Position numbers and translations under genes: made by a program
Part shown: one piece after another, positions 12,592 to 24,976 of the stretch
How positions within the stretch are numbered: position 1 is the first letter of the stretch
Layout of the letters: every line of letters begins with the position of its first letter
From: Leptodontidium sp. MPI-SDFR-AT-0119
Taxonomy: Eukaryota; Ascomycota; Leotiomycetes; Helotiales; Leptodontidiaceae
Length of the DNA stretch: 64,000 nt
Assembly (NCBI GenBank): GCA_020726505.1
Contig: JAHLEZ010000011.1
Coordinates: 2,356,001-2,420,000, forward strand
Direction: 5' to 3'
Notes under the pieces: generated by a model
The model's database searches: none
What the model was told of the DNA's origin: nothing
The model's input: the letters and a program-made list of their open reading frames with translations, nothing else

Positions 12592-13644
12592 ATGAGCTCC
12601 TATCACCCGTTGACAACAGCAACCGACGATTTTGGAGACTTTTCCATCTTTGACGCGCTGACCTTTGAATCTAAAGAACCTTTTTTGAACATCACAGATC
12701 TAAGACAGCTTCCCTCGTCCAACCAGCTCACTTTGTACCCACCAAGACCAGCTGTGCCGGAGAAGAACGACGGCTTCAATTCCCTACCAAGGACGCCAAC
12801 CCACACGCTGGAGAGAACCACTACCAACACCTTGCAGCGTACGGCTACGAGGAATCACGGTCAAGCCAATCCAGTCAAAGAGAAAAAGACAGTCAAGATG
12901 GCGCCTACCGTGTCGAAGCCCCAGATGAACTGTCTGGAGCTCTGCCACAAGACGACAATGTCAATTGATCTCATTGCCGTTCACATTCTTGAGTATCTGA
13001 CTACCGCAAAGCAACTTGCGTATGGCTTCGAGCCTCTTGCCCATGACTTCCTCGATACTTGCCAGATCCTCTTCTCCATTGAGGCAGGTCTAGGCGAATG
13101 CAACCGCTCTGGACAGAAGTTGCCACAGGAGATGCTCACTGAACTCGACCACAAGTTCCGAGTCACTCAAGCCGACTTCAACATCCTGAACCAGATGCTT
13201 ATCAAGATGATTACCCCCACTAGCAAGCTGGCGCGAAGCTGGGGGAAGCTATTTGGCGACAATGATATCAAGAAGATCTCAATGGCACTTGCAAAAACAC
13301 GGGAGAGCTTGAAACTAAGCTCTCTGATGTTCCAATGGAGTTTAGGAGAAGAGAATACAGAAAAGGAGAAGGGTATTGGGTTTACTGGCTTGGTAAGTTC
13401 CTCTTCACTTGAAAACACTTGCGGCAAATGGACGTGGGAAGCGAGTAACAATACGCTGACTATGTGACTAGGCAGCGGCACTTGATAGAATGGACCATAA
13501 AGCCGGGAAAGTAAGGGAACCTGCGAAGAAGCCACCCTCTCCCAAGGAGCAGCCGCGAGCTTCAGCACCCACGCCAAAGGCACCGACTCCTCCACCAACA
13601 TTGCCTCCAACTCAACCTCTTCCTCAAATACCCCAGCAGCATCA

Positions 13645-13675
<31 letters not shown>

Positions 13676-15940
13676 CAACAACAATACCAGCCTCAGCAGG
13701 TCCACACATCTCAGCAGCATCTGTCAACCCAATACGAGCCCATGTCCCAAGTGCCTCAATTCCCAGCTCCACCGCCAGAGCTTGCCCCAGCTTTCCCATA
13801 CGGAGCTATTGATGTCCAAACTGGCTTGCAGCAACACCAACAGCAGCACTTCGCACAGCCGCAAGCTCCCTGGTCCAACCGATCATCCTCCATCCATCAA
13901 GATGGCTCAATGACAAATGGCCGAATGACATTCAGCAGCGGTCTTCAACCTCAGACTCCCGGCAGCCCAGACCTTCGCCATCACACCGTCAGCACCATGC
14001 ATACCAATGGATCGGACTTGATGAATCCATATGACCCGTATGGTCGGCACAGCGCAATGGACGATGCTCGCTCAGTGACTAACATTACCGAGCCAGATAG
14101 CTTCCATGAAGATATCGCGATCCTGGATCTTGAGACTGGGAAGGTCGTGCGCCACAGTGTTGACCCCAGTTCCATGCCTCGTGTGTATCCTCGCAATGGA
14201 ATGGAGAGCGATACTACGAACATGAAGGGTGCACTGGTTTCTGCTATCCGGGGCAAAAACCACAAGCTGGTGGAGCAGTTGCTTCACAGAGGCGTCTCGC
14301 CTAATCTCGGATTCAATATGCACCCTCTTAAGGAGGCAGTTCTGTCTCACGACGAAGAGAGCTTGAGACTCTTGCTCCTGTTTGGTGCTGATCCCAACGA
14401 ATCCAACAGAGATAGTATTACGCCTCTCTTCGTATGTGTCGAGAGATCGTTCCTTACTGGCGCCACCATGCTTGTGAAGTACGGCGCAGATCCCAACCTG
14501 GTTGCTGGACCAGAAATGGAGTCACCTTTAGCTGTTGCAGTGATGGGGAACATGGTTGCCTTCACATATCTCTTCTTGTCACACAATGGTGATGCCAACC
14601 ACATGACAGCCAGTGGTTCTCCTATTCTCATCAGTGCCATCAAAAAGAAGACTCCAAAGAAGTTCATCGATATGCTCCTCGAGTACGGCGCTAAGCCCAA
14701 CACCAAGACCAGAGAAGGACATACTGCTCTATTCGACGCCATCAACCTGGGCCGAGCAGATATTGTCATCAGTCTCCTGGAACACAAAGCAGACCCCAAC
14801 TTACCCGGTCCAAAACACATGCTCTGGCCTGCAGTCCACCATTCTCAATGTCTGCAAGTCCTCTTCCAGCATGGAGCTGATCACAAGAAGGCACCTGGAA
14901 TCATGGAGCTCGCAGTCAGCATCAATAGCATGGAGTCTGTACGCATCATTCTCAAAGCAGGCGTCAGCCCTGACGTCAAGAAAGACGGGGTGTACACCCC
15001 CCTCTGCACATCTATCCGTGATGACAGAGCAGAGATGTTCAAGCTGTTGATAGCCAACAAGGCGGATCCCAACTTGCCAGCAAGCGAATACCCGGCATTC
15101 AAGTGTGTCACCCATGACAGAGTGCACTTCCTGGCCCCACTCGTGGCAGCTGGTGCGAACCTCAACAGCCCTAAGGGTATCATCGAGGAGGCAGTCAACT
15201 TCAACAATGTGGAAGCATTGAACTGGCTGCTCGACCAGGGTGTGAACCCCAACGACAGAAGCCCCAAGGGCCACTCAGCTCTCACGACCGCCATCCGTGA
15301 GAACCGCCCCGAGTTGGTTGAACTCCTGCTCAAGCGTGGAGCCGATCCCCACGTTCGCGGGGAGAACTGGCCTCTTTGCATGGCCGTCGCAAAGCCACCG
15401 ATCCTGAAGCGTCTTTTGACTGTCGTCAAGGAACCACAAGCTTTCAAGGGCATCATGGAGATGGCCGTCCATGCCGACCAGTTGGAGTCGGTCAAGATGT
15501 TGCTCGCTGCTGGTGTTAGTGTTGAAGATAAGAATGGTGGTGTGTTCTCGCCACTCACGACTGCTATTCGTGAAGACCACAGACCAATCGTCAAGTATCT
15601 CTTGACGGATGGTGGAGCAGACGTCAACTCCCCTGGCGAGCATCTCCCTATCGTCAAGTCGCTGCGCACATACCGCGGTAACGAGACGGAGATCTTGGAG
15701 CTCCTACTCGAGCACGGTGCAGACCCTAACATGATGTACCGCGGCTGGAACGGCATCATGCAAGCCGTCGAGAATGGTGAGCCGGATGTCTTGAGATTGC
15801 TGGCCAGAAAGGCCGGTGTTGATTTGGAAGTTCGTGACGAGATGGGTAGAACCGTTGTAGAGATGGCTGCCTCCCGAGGATGGGACGAGGCAGTCCAGAT
15901 CTTGATCGAAGGTGATATGGGATTGAGAATGAGGAAGTAA
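12592..15940 (+). CDS. PolyQ/ankyrin-repeat protein
   Basis: Two exons (12592-13392, 13472-15940) encode about 1,089 residues. Residues 1-100 are polar. Residues about 115-260 form a helical fungal N-terminal region of the type often preceding NACHT or ankyrin domains (CLELCHKTTMSIDLIAVH). A proline/glutamine-rich linker follows, including a 17-codon CAG/CAA run at 13634-13684 (16 Gln and one His). From about residue 515 to the end there are about 18 ankyrin-type repeats with GADPN turns. The ankyrin part probably mediates protein binding. No catalytic domain is visible. The repeats are organised in threes (see findings). The start is supported by the CT-rich leader and by the intron joining FTGL to AALDRM. 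Function unknown. Confidence 0.9.
13634..13684 (+). repeat. CAG/CAA repeat encoding polyglutamine
   Basis: Seventeen consecutive codons, pure CAG then CAA, with one CAT (His), lie inside the linker of the ankyrin protein. Unequal CAG runs are length-variable. The surrounding linker (13500-13900) is also glutamine and proline rich, so the run extends an existing low-complexity region. Confidence 0.9.
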
Positions 15941-16438
15941 GGTGCAAAAAGACTCGTGTGCCGGTATGGTGGCTAAAGAAGAAGAGCCAAGTTTGTCTGT
16001 CTGTCTCGCAAGACACATTTTCATTTTGTTGTAGTGACTGTCGTCAAGATGCCTTTCCTTTGTCATGTGTAGGGATGGAGGTGGTGTTGGTGGCTATCTG
16101 TTTCCGCAGCGAATTCGCTGAGCGTTGCGATACCATCTGGTTGTTGACTTGGTTTGAGTCTTGAGGCTGGAGCCTTTATCTCCAGCTGGTGCAAAAGCAA
16201 GACTGATTTGATGTAAAATGCGATGTAATAATGTAGATGGGAGGATAATGTCGTTTTTGTTCGATATCGGAGGGAGCCACAGTACTAGCACATATTCTTT
16301 ATCCAGTCAAATTTATTGCATTGTACACCTAGGCATCTTTCGGTGTCCCAGAGTTTTAGTAGAGAAGATTCTCATTCCCTTGGTGGGGTTGGCATCAATA
16401 CAACCAAGACATATGAGCCAAGATTTATCAAACTTTAA
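15941..16438. other. Intergenic space between convergent genes
   Basis: About 500 bases between the ends of the ankyrin gene and the alginate-lyase gene. It should hold both 3' untranslated regions. I see no gene or repeat. Confidence 0.4.
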
Positions 16439-17830
16439 TCACGCCCGATTCCCAGCATGCGTCAAAGTTTCCCATCCATAAAACAAAGTATTCGTTCCTT
16501 GTGGACGGATCCTCTCAGTGTAAGCCTGAGTCTTTGGCATATTATTCCCCAACCGAGTCGACAAAGCATTGAAACCAATCTCAGTCACGCTCGACAAATC
16601 CCTCGTCAGCCCTTTATTCTGGCACAACCAAGAGGGTGGCGTGGCGCCTTGAGCAAACTGTGCATGGAATCCCAGACCAAAACGTAGTCGTGTCCCAAGA
16701 TCACCTCCATATTGATCAAGTCCTTGGATGCGTGAGGTTTCCAAAATATGGGATATACTGCTGATACTGTACCCCGTGTGGGTGAGATCTCGACACGTTT
16801 CCTGTCATAACATCAGCGTCGATTGATAAAGGAAGGGGTGGGAATGGCTAGCTGACCTGGATCTGTCCACTCTGACCGGAGTTTCCAAAACTTTGCTGGT
16901 CGAACCAACGGGATTTCAAGGCGGATGCACTTGAACTCTGCCCTCGAGCAGGACGTGGAAGTGATCCATCTGACTCGAGGTAGATGACTGAGGGAACAGT
17001 CTGTTGAAAGAGACTCATGGCATTGTCATACGCATCGCTATCTTCAAGGAAAACTGCAATACCAATGGCAGTGTTGAGGCATGCTAGTTCATTCGTTAGC
17101 ATTGACACGAACCATATGATGGAAGTAGCTTACCAACATCCCAATTCGAAGCTCTAGTGTCTCCGTCCTTAACGGCAGGAAGATATACGTTCCGGAGCAT
17201 GTTCTCAAATTGAGTGATGTCTTTCGCAGCCCAAAGTCCGGAAGTTGTATGTCTGATCAGCTCTCCTGCTCTGGCCCAAGAACCACCAGCCCAGGCGGTT
17301 TGTAAAATCGCATTGCTAAGGGCATGACCTGCGTTCAATGTTAAGAGACGACTCTAGAACAAAGAGAGAGAAGTACCTTTGATGGTATATGACCACTTAT
17401 TCATCAACCCGATTGCATTCTTCGCATACGTATTGTCGCCGCTCACATACCAAGCCAGAGCGTTCGCCCAAGCTGCTAATGCATCTCCACGCTCATCTGT
17501 ACATTTGATATCAGGATTCGTTGTAGGGCCACATGAGACAGTTGAGACAGTCTCAGAAGTTCGAGTACCGGATACGTATTTGCCATACTTGTCGCTGTCT
17601 TTGAGCATTTGATTGTATGCATTTGTCCACGGTTGAGCATTGTTGGCGACTTGACTTTTCACGAAGTCAAGCTGGTTCTTGTCGACGATATAGCCTGGAT
17701 GAACCCATTGTGCTGGTGCGAATGAGGTGACTCGAGTTGGTATTGTGGATTGTTGGTCGGGGCTGACTGGTGATCCTAGTACAAGCAGTGGAAGCCCTGC
17801 AAAAACGAGAGCGAAAATTCCCAACATCAT
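16439..17830 (-). CDS. Secreted alginate-lyase-family protein
   Basis: Four exons on the minus strand (17830-17377, 17328-17134, 17083-16857, 16801-16439) give about 412 residues. The N-terminus is a clear signal peptide (MMLGIFALVFAGLPLLVLG, then SPVS). The mature part carries family landmarks: HPGYIVDKNQLDFVKSQV, then RGDALAAWANALAWYVSGD, then NWDVACLNTAIGIAVFLED, and GSLPRPARG. These match the alginate_lyase (PF05426-like) alpha-helical toroid fold. Fungal members are presumed to cleave uronate-containing polysaccharides outside the cell; the true substrate is unknown. A TATA box (17931-17938) lies about 100 bases upstream. An in-frame ATG at 17872 would only add residues before the signal peptide. 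Confidence 0.88.
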
Positions 17831-17930
17831 TGTCTGAATGAATACTCGCGGGCTGTAATATATATCAACCAATCAATATACAGAGAGATGGGAGGATCTG
17901 AAAAAAGTAACAGGCAACGGGAAAAGACCG

Positions 17931-17938
17931 CTTTTATA
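17931..17938 (-). promoter_or_regulatory. TATA box of the alginate-lyase gene
   Basis: Read on the minus strand this is TATAAAAG, about 101 bases upstream of the predicted start at 17830. A strong TATA box is in keeping with an inducible secreted enzyme. Confidence 0.55.
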
Positions 17939-18967
17939 ACTGATGTGTTTAAAGATGCTTGACTAGTTGCAATTTTGACGTGATCAGGTATGACCAATTG
18001 ATACGGAAATAGCTCGTTAACTTCGTCAAGATAGAAAAGACAAAATCAAAAGTGCAACGTTAAAGTACAACCACATACAAGTCCATATTAGAAGCGGGGC
18101 TGAGCTGGTTCTCTTTAACCACGAGTTAGGAAGGTGTCACAGAATACCAAGGCTTACTTGCAACTTTTCAATCAACACTCGCAGATAGAAACATGGGAAC
18201 GTCTGAATAATCACTCATGCTGATGCACTGCATCTTCCATCGGGATCAGCTGTTGCACAAGGTGTTTTTGTGTGCTTGAGTGGCCTCCAGTAGTACCTTA
18301 GCAAAGCTGCCAGATGATCCCGTGTAGCAGTTTCCACGGAGCAGAACAATTTTGTAGCCAGGGGCGAGCTTGAGAATTGCCACGAATGACTATAGAGGGT
18401 TACTAGATCTTATGGTCGGCCGCCGTTATCTGCAAGTGACAGGAAGAGGTGTTCGGCAGCACCAGGCAGTGGCTAACTATGCAGAAGTGCCCAAGAGTTA
18501 GTGGATCTGCGAGTATGTTGCTCAAATAGAACGAAGTAAAGTAGACTATCCCAGGTAAGTTAGTAGTTCACTACCTTAGTGAGGACGCATAATAATTCCT
18601 CCAGAAGGATCAGTTCTGGGTGGAGATACTGAATGAAGGACGCGAGTTTGGAACAGGAGGAAGCGGCTACCGCTGTGGTTAAGAACATGTGCATCATTGA
18701 GTCAAATCCGACCAGGTTTTGATTGAGAAAATAAGAAGATACTTTCCAATGATGTAGCTTAGTAGACACGATAGATTCGGGGACAAGCAGGAATTCTCAG
18801 AAGTGGTGGCTGCTGGATGCTGTGATGTTGCAGGTGCGAGGTGGATTGGCCAAGGAGGCTGGAAGATCTTCGGTCCGAACCCAACTAAGAGTCACGTCTC
18901 GCGGGATGAAGCGCGTTTTCGACATCACCCCAACCGCAATGCAGTGACAACGAACGACACGGGCGCG
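17939..18967. other. Divergent intergenic region, no gene seen
   Basis: About 1 kb between the alginate-lyase promoter and the Sae2/Ctp1 start. It is moderately AT-rich, with short unconnected open frames only. In-frame ATGs upstream of 18968 (the first at 18803) exist but encode no conserved sequence. Confidence 0.4.
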
Positions 18968-21776
18968 ATGAAGAGCTGGAAGCAGGGCCGTGATGAATTG
19001 TTCGAGCAACTCGAAAATGTGTACAATCAAATAGGGGAGAACATTGCGTTAGGTATGGAATCGCCCCCTTCAAGTCCTGGCAACAACTGACGTCGTTTGC
19101 CCAGAGCTCAACAACGACAAGTTTGCCCGGATCACTCACGAGGAGCTGCGTATATTACGAGAGACTTCTGCTAGTGTTCAGAAGTTGGCAGAGTCTCATG
19201 GCCGTTTGACAGACGAATTGGAGGTATGCTGGGAGGCTGCTGCGAAGGTTGAGGAGTTGAAGGAGGAGAACAAGCGTCTGGCTCAAGAACTGCAGACGAA
19301 GCTCAAGCAGGATTCTACACCACTTGGAAAGCCTTCATCTCGAGTCCAGTATGGCAACCATCCCGATCTTTTCCCTGGGTCGAGTGAGCCTCCGTCCTCC
19401 GTTGCACGAATTGAGCCCGGTGAAACGAAGCTGGCCACGCAGAAGAAGTACGATGATCTGACCAAAAAATACAACAAGGTATGTCAGAGGCTGGATGCGA
19501 TGAAGGGTGCGAAGGAACTCGCAGAGAATTTGGCGAAGGAAGAGAAGACCAAATGCCAGAACTGGAATGAATGGGGCACGAATACCAAGGAGCAGATTGC
19601 CAAGAAGGACGAGAAGATTCGAAAGCTCAAGGGGGAGATCAAAGCTCTCAAATCGAAACTCGGTGGTCAATTTGACAAGTCAGAAGAGGAATATACGTCA
19701 GATCAGCAAACTAGGATCGTTAAAGGCTCCCCGGACGTACTGCTTCCCTTGCCAAACATCATAGGTGTGCAAGTCCAGGTCCATGCGAGTAGTCCACCCA
19801 AAGGGTTTCAACATGGACTTGCAGGAGAAATTTCAAAGTCGGATCTGGACAATTTAGGGGTCAACGATGGCCATGGTCACCCAAAGGAGTCCCGCTTGGA
19901 CCTTCCAGAGCTTCCTGACGAAGAAAGCCATATTGGGGACACAAGTTTTGAACCTTTGGAAGCTCATCACACAAGCTCTACAGAAGGAGACCCGGACCCA
20001 ATTGCACCAGAACAGGTAGTAGGCAAAGATACTGCGGCTAACCGCGCGCCGGAAGACGAAGAACCCTGTTCTCCGCCCGTTTTCATATCTTCGCGAAGTG
20101 TCAACAAGCGCAAAAGCCGCGACCACAACGTGGACGAGACTCCTGGTCCAAAAATTAAGCGTGAAGTCATTGAATTCAGCTCTCCTCACACACCCATTCT
20201 AGGGTACATCAATGTGACCGAGAGTATGGATCTTGACGACATTGGTGAGAAAGTCAGCACACCGCGAAAGGTACACAAAGTGGCTGTGGTGTCTCGGCAC
20301 ATATCTAGAATAATGGCCGACTCTCAACATTCAGATCGGAGCCGTAGCCAGTCCAGGGCCCAGAGCAACACCTCCACAACTTCTGTACCTGTCTCCCAGG
20401 ATGCACCAGCCGGTTCAGGGACGTCTGTCTTACAACCCCGAAGCGTCAACACAAATATTCTGCCAAGAACATCCGACGATACTTCAAGGGCATCAAAAAA
20501 ACGGAGAGTAGCGAGTGATCAAGCTGTAGCCGATTTGTTCGAGGATGGGGAGATGCCCCCGGTCAGCCGCGGGCTGGGAAGGCAAACCTCAAACAACGAA
20601 CGACTGATTGAACTCCTCACAAAGCCGTCTCCTGGTAAAATCGTGCTTAGTTCTCAACAGACTCGGCCTACAGTACGCCCTTCGACATCCATTTTGTCAG
20701 CTATCCAGAAACCAGCTGCGAATGTCCCTTCTAGTTCAAATGTTGCTCTAGCACACGAGCTTCTTGGAATAACTTCACGAAACCAGTCAGAAGCTCCCAA
20801 ACCCGACACCGTTAGACCAAGCGGAGAGCCTACACCTAATAATCGCCCTTCATCCACGGGAGTTAGCCGTGAGCCAGCAGAATCAACAGTACTACCATCC
20901 AAGCGAGCTATTCCAGGCCCTCTGGATTCCTCTAAGCCTTCTTCTGGCCAGATACCTAGGAGCTCAGCGGAGTCCTTCCGACCATCCTCCAAAACGTCCT
21001 CTAGGAGCTCCAAAGAACCATCGCTACCAGGGGAGGAAGTCTCCGGACGCTCCCCATCTCCGTTTCCTGGAACTCAATTGCCTGCTCGTAGGGACCTCGC
21101 GTCAGCCTTCATATCAAGAACTATCCACGAGGTCGCCAAATCCTCACCTCGTACTCCAACTCTCGGCAGGCCGGGCAGACCTTCTACCATAAAGAAGAAA
21201 CAAATCCGAACCGAAGGAGATTATGAGATGGATCCGAGCCAAGAGCCTTTACGTGTCCGGCCGGTGAGCAAGCTGAGCCTCAACGATTTCAAGATCAACC
21301 CGCTGTACAACCAGGGCTACAACTTCGCCTTCAATGAAGTGGTTCGCGGCAAAGAAGCACGTGCATGTTTGGAGGGCTGCACCAAACCTGAGTGTTGTGG
21401 TCACAAGTTTCGCGGGCTAGCAAAGGCAGAGCTGGAGAACCGACGCCCAACTCTGTCCCAGGAAGAAAGAGACGAGACACTCTTGGAGGATTACCTTGGA
21501 AGAGATGCTGGTCGAACCAAGTACATGAGTATAGCTGAGAGGGAGGAAACCCTGATTCAGGCCAAAACTAGGGAAATCGCCAACAAGAATGGTCGACACA
21601 GACATGCCTACCAGAGAGGAGCCAGTCCAATTGGTTTTTGGCGGACGGATTTTCCCACTACCCAGGAGGAGATCGAAGATCGAGAGAAAGAAAGGGAGAA
21701 AGAGAGAGAGATGGTACAGCAGCGATATCGACAAGCTATGAGGCCTGGTGGTGCATACCTGTTTCGTGATGAATGA
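18968..21776 (+). CDS. sae2: Sae2/Ctp1/CtIP-family DNA-end resection factor
   Basis: Two exons (18968-19052, 19105-21776) encode about 918 residues. The N-terminal 200 residues are predicted coiled coil (heptad-rich runs such as KVEELKEENKRLAQELQ), fitting the tetramerisation region. The long middle is Ser/Pro/Thr-rich and likely disordered. The last 170 residues hold the diagnostic C-terminal domain: LYNQGYNFAFNEVVRGK, the cysteine pair motif CLEGCTKPECCG, and the signature NGRHRHAYQRGASPIGFWRT. In the family this domain stimulates the Mre11 nuclease to start resection of double-strand breaks, in the nucleus. It is longer than yeast Sae2 (345 residues), as expected for filamentous fungi. The start at 18968 puts the coiled coil near the N-terminus. 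Regulation by phosphorylation is typical of the family but cannot be read here. Confidence 0.92.
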
Positions 21777-22393
21777 TGAAGTTGTATATATGGGCTTGGC
21801 GCAAGGGGGTGGCTTTAATGGAATTAGCACGAGTTTTCGCTTGGCTTGAGTTGTAGATGGCATTGGCATTGGGAGACATATGTTGGGCTTCGGAGTTGCT
21901 TCGGGACTCATTGTCTATATAGATACTGAGAAGAACGCCATGTAGCTGAGAAAGTAGCATCCATAAATCCGAGTTTGGTGGGTTGTATCCCTTACTATGA
22001 TGAGGCGATTGGAGAGAGACTTGGCCCTCTCATACCTATCTACTTCTGGACTGGAATCTTCACTCTTGCTGTGGGTCTATTTTTCAAGTGCTCCTATTCT
22101 CCCTTACGTAGATTCGGACATCAAAGAAGGAATTTATCTTGTTCAGATTATTCAGCACCTCACATTTCGTTGCTGACTGGATCCAGTCCCTCCCTCATCC
22201 TCATTCCTCCTGCTGTGGCTGTGCAGCTACCGCGCTAAAATTATACGATACGGGTGGGCGGGATCAACGGGAGGAACATCAATCCATCAGCGCGACAACT
22301 TCGAACAACCCTCTTCTCTTCCCAACAACACCACAACCACAACGAGACTCAACACCGGATAGAGCCGGTCCATGATCTCGACAACACCACGCC
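21777..22393. promoter_or_regulatory. Intergenic region upstream of the Cdc50-type gene
   Basis: About 600 bases between co-directional genes. The last 150 bases are rich in CAACA/ACCAC runs, a common leader composition before fungal start codons. No other feature is seen. Confidence 0.4.
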
Positions 22394-23957
22394 ATGGCTG
22401 AAACACAACCGGGGATGGTCCACGAGGACTCGATCTCCTCGCAGGATCCAAACAACCAGACCGAAGCGACAAAGACAAAGAGCAGGAGGCCAGCAAGTGA
22501 GGATTCCTCACGACATGGCGCGCGTGAATAGACAAGACACAGGACTGACAAGATCTTCTTCGCAGATACGGCTTTCCGTCAACAGAGATTAAAGGCATGG
22601 CAGTGAGTGGCGCCTTTGAAGCACCCCGCGACCTGAACGCAAGCTGACAGGCGCAACTACAGACCGATTCTCACGCCCAAGACTGTCCTCCCCTTGTTCT
22701 TCGCCATCGGAATCATCTTTGCGCCAATTGGAGGTGGACTATTATATGCGAGCGCTCAGGTTAGTTGCTAGATATAGGGTGGGCTAGTCTGGATAGGTTT
22801 CAGGGAGGCTGACATGTGGACAACTACCTAGGTACAAGAGATCATATTGGACTACTCAAAATGCTACGTCGATGCACCGGACTACCCTGCGGTTGAAGAG
22901 ATGAGGGGCAAAGATGTCACGCTGAATTTCAACAAGAATTCTTCGAATACTATCCGATCCGATCCAACCTGGAGCAAGAGACGGGTCAATGTCACCTATG
23001 GTCCTGTGGGCCCCGAGCAGGTATCTGTTGAGACTACGCGCTGTACCATCAACTTTACGATTCCGAATGATATGAAACCCCCAGTTCTGTTCTACTACCG
23101 CCTCACCAACTTCTACCAAAACCATCGTCGTTATGCCAAGTCCTTCAACACCAACCAGTTGTCCGGAAGTGCTGTCTCTGCAGACAGCATCGATGGAGGT
23201 GATTGTGAACCCCTCACAGTTGAAGTAATCGACGGCGTCAAGAAACCCTACTACCCCTGTGGTCTAGCCGCCAACTCCGTATTCAATGACACTTTCTCCA
23301 GCCCAGTCCTGTTGAACGTCCCAGGAAGCTCAACAGACAATGAGACATATGTTATGGAAAGCAAAAGGGGTATTTCGTGGGAGAGCGACCGTGAGCTGTA
23401 CGGCGAGAGCAAGTACAACTGGACTGATGTTCTTGTTCCTCCCAACTGGATTGAGAGATATCCAAATGGGTACTCAGATGCCTACCACCCTCACTTGAAG
23501 GAGGAGGAAGATTTCCAGGTTTGGATGCGTCTTGCCGGTCTCCCTACATTCAGCAAGCTTGCCCAGCGCAACGATACCGCGACCATGCGAACTGGAACTT
23601 ACACCGTAGATATTGACCACCGTATGTCTTTCTCTTAATCTTCATGCTCTACTTCTCCTTCTCAACAGATGGCTGACCCTCACAGATTTCAACGTAACTG
23701 AGTACGGCGGCACCAAGTCCATTATCATCTCCACACGTACTGTCATGGGCGGCAAGAACCCCTTCCTAGGCATTGCATATGTAGTCGTCGGTGGCATCTG
23801 CATTGTCCTCGGCACTCTCTTCACCGTCACGCATCTCATTAAGCCCCGCAAGCTCGGCGACCATACCTACCTTAGCTGGAACAACGAGCAACCAGGTACC
23901 TCAGCTACGACAAGCGGACGGGATGGTGGAATGGGCAATAGCGAGGGCCATGCTTGA
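22394..23957 (+). CDS. cdc50: Cdc50/Lem3-family P4-ATPase (flippase) subunit
   Basis: Five exons (22394-22496, 22566-22602, 22663-22759, 22832-23621, 23686-23957) encode about 432 residues. Conserved family elements include [20 protein letters not shown] before the first membrane helix ([19 protein letters not shown]). There is a large lumenal domain with several N-glycosylation sequons and cysteines, and [20 protein letters not shown]. The second helix lies near the C-terminus after [20 protein letters not shown]. Such proteins pair with P4-type ATPases for folding, export from the endoplasmic reticulum and phospholipid flipping at Golgi, endosome or plasma membrane. The very short second exon (37 nt) is supported by the unbroken [13 protein letters not shown] motif across it. 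Confidence 0.95.
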
Positions 23958-24976
23958 TTGGCTGTGTGTTGATAATTAGAGCGGGGTGTTGAAAATGGTA
24001 ACCAAATTGGAGACGAAGGCATTACGGTAGAAGCTTCGATGGTAAGGCTGGGGCACGGGAAAGAAAGGGGAGGATGTACAATAAGCACGATACGACCGAT
24101 CGATGTGTTGTTTTCCTGCTCGATCGAAATCTCATCTGGGGAATTCATACTTTCGGTTTTTCTCGTTTTATGGTAAAGCGGTCCAGGCGTGGTTTTGCTC
24201 AGTTTTTTCTGTTTTGTTTTGTGTATCTTGCTTGAAGGCAGCTTTCCTAGCTAGTGAGGGAGGGCATGGGAGGAAGGAGGAGTGAAAGAAGGCAAGGAAT
24301 GAGAAGGAGAGGAAATCAGTTCGCTTGCACGTGGGATTTGAGATGTTTAGTTTTTAGAGATGACACGAATGGATGGATTTATTACATCTACGCTTGTCTA
24401 CCGTGTTTTGTCTGTCTTTGCCCTGCCGCCCTAGGTGTGGAAGGAGCTGGACCAGCATGTGATATCCTTGTGAGTTTTTGACAATCGATTCTGATGAGTT
24501 GAGTGCCGGGGAAGGGAGAAAAGCTAAACGGTTTCGAGTCCTGATCGAGCATAAGGGAAATTATGTCTTCAAATCAAGTCAAGCGAATGAGAACTCGTTT
24601 GTACCCGGACATAAATGTATTAATGTCATTGCATTGAATTGGATTTCAATATCCCTCCCAATGTGTTTATCTGCATCCACTCCCCTCCGCCTACGAAACT
24701 AAATGCATAGTAGCACACCCCTTTGCTAAACCGAAACGCCATGCGTCAAGAGACGAGAGTGAAAAATACAACCATGAAGCCAGAAGAGTTCTGCCACACG
24801 TGAGTGCCACCCTCATATCGGTCGCGTCCCCCTTCAAATATCATATCGACCCCTCCTGCCAGTCAAGCTGGCGGTTCTGAAATATCGTACCACCACTCCA
24901 ATCCATCCATGCAGAGAGAACTGTAAATGTCCAAAGCGCAAGAGTAGCAGAAAAATCAAGATCAGAAATCTCAGTC
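23958..24976. other. Intergenic space between convergent genes
   Basis: About 1 kb between the stop codons of the Cdc50-type gene and Spt16, which converge. Short T-rich frames only, with no domain. Probably long 3' untranslated regions and terminators. Confidence 0.4.

Noticed and set aside
13167..13799. 210-codon minus-strand frame with an alanine run
   Set aside because: The alanine run is the reverse reading of the CAG repeat; a shadow of the ankyrin gene.
14881..15759. 292-codon open frame antisense to the ankyrin gene
   Set aside because: It mirrors a repeat-rich coding region, contains no domain, and the sense frame is clearly coding.
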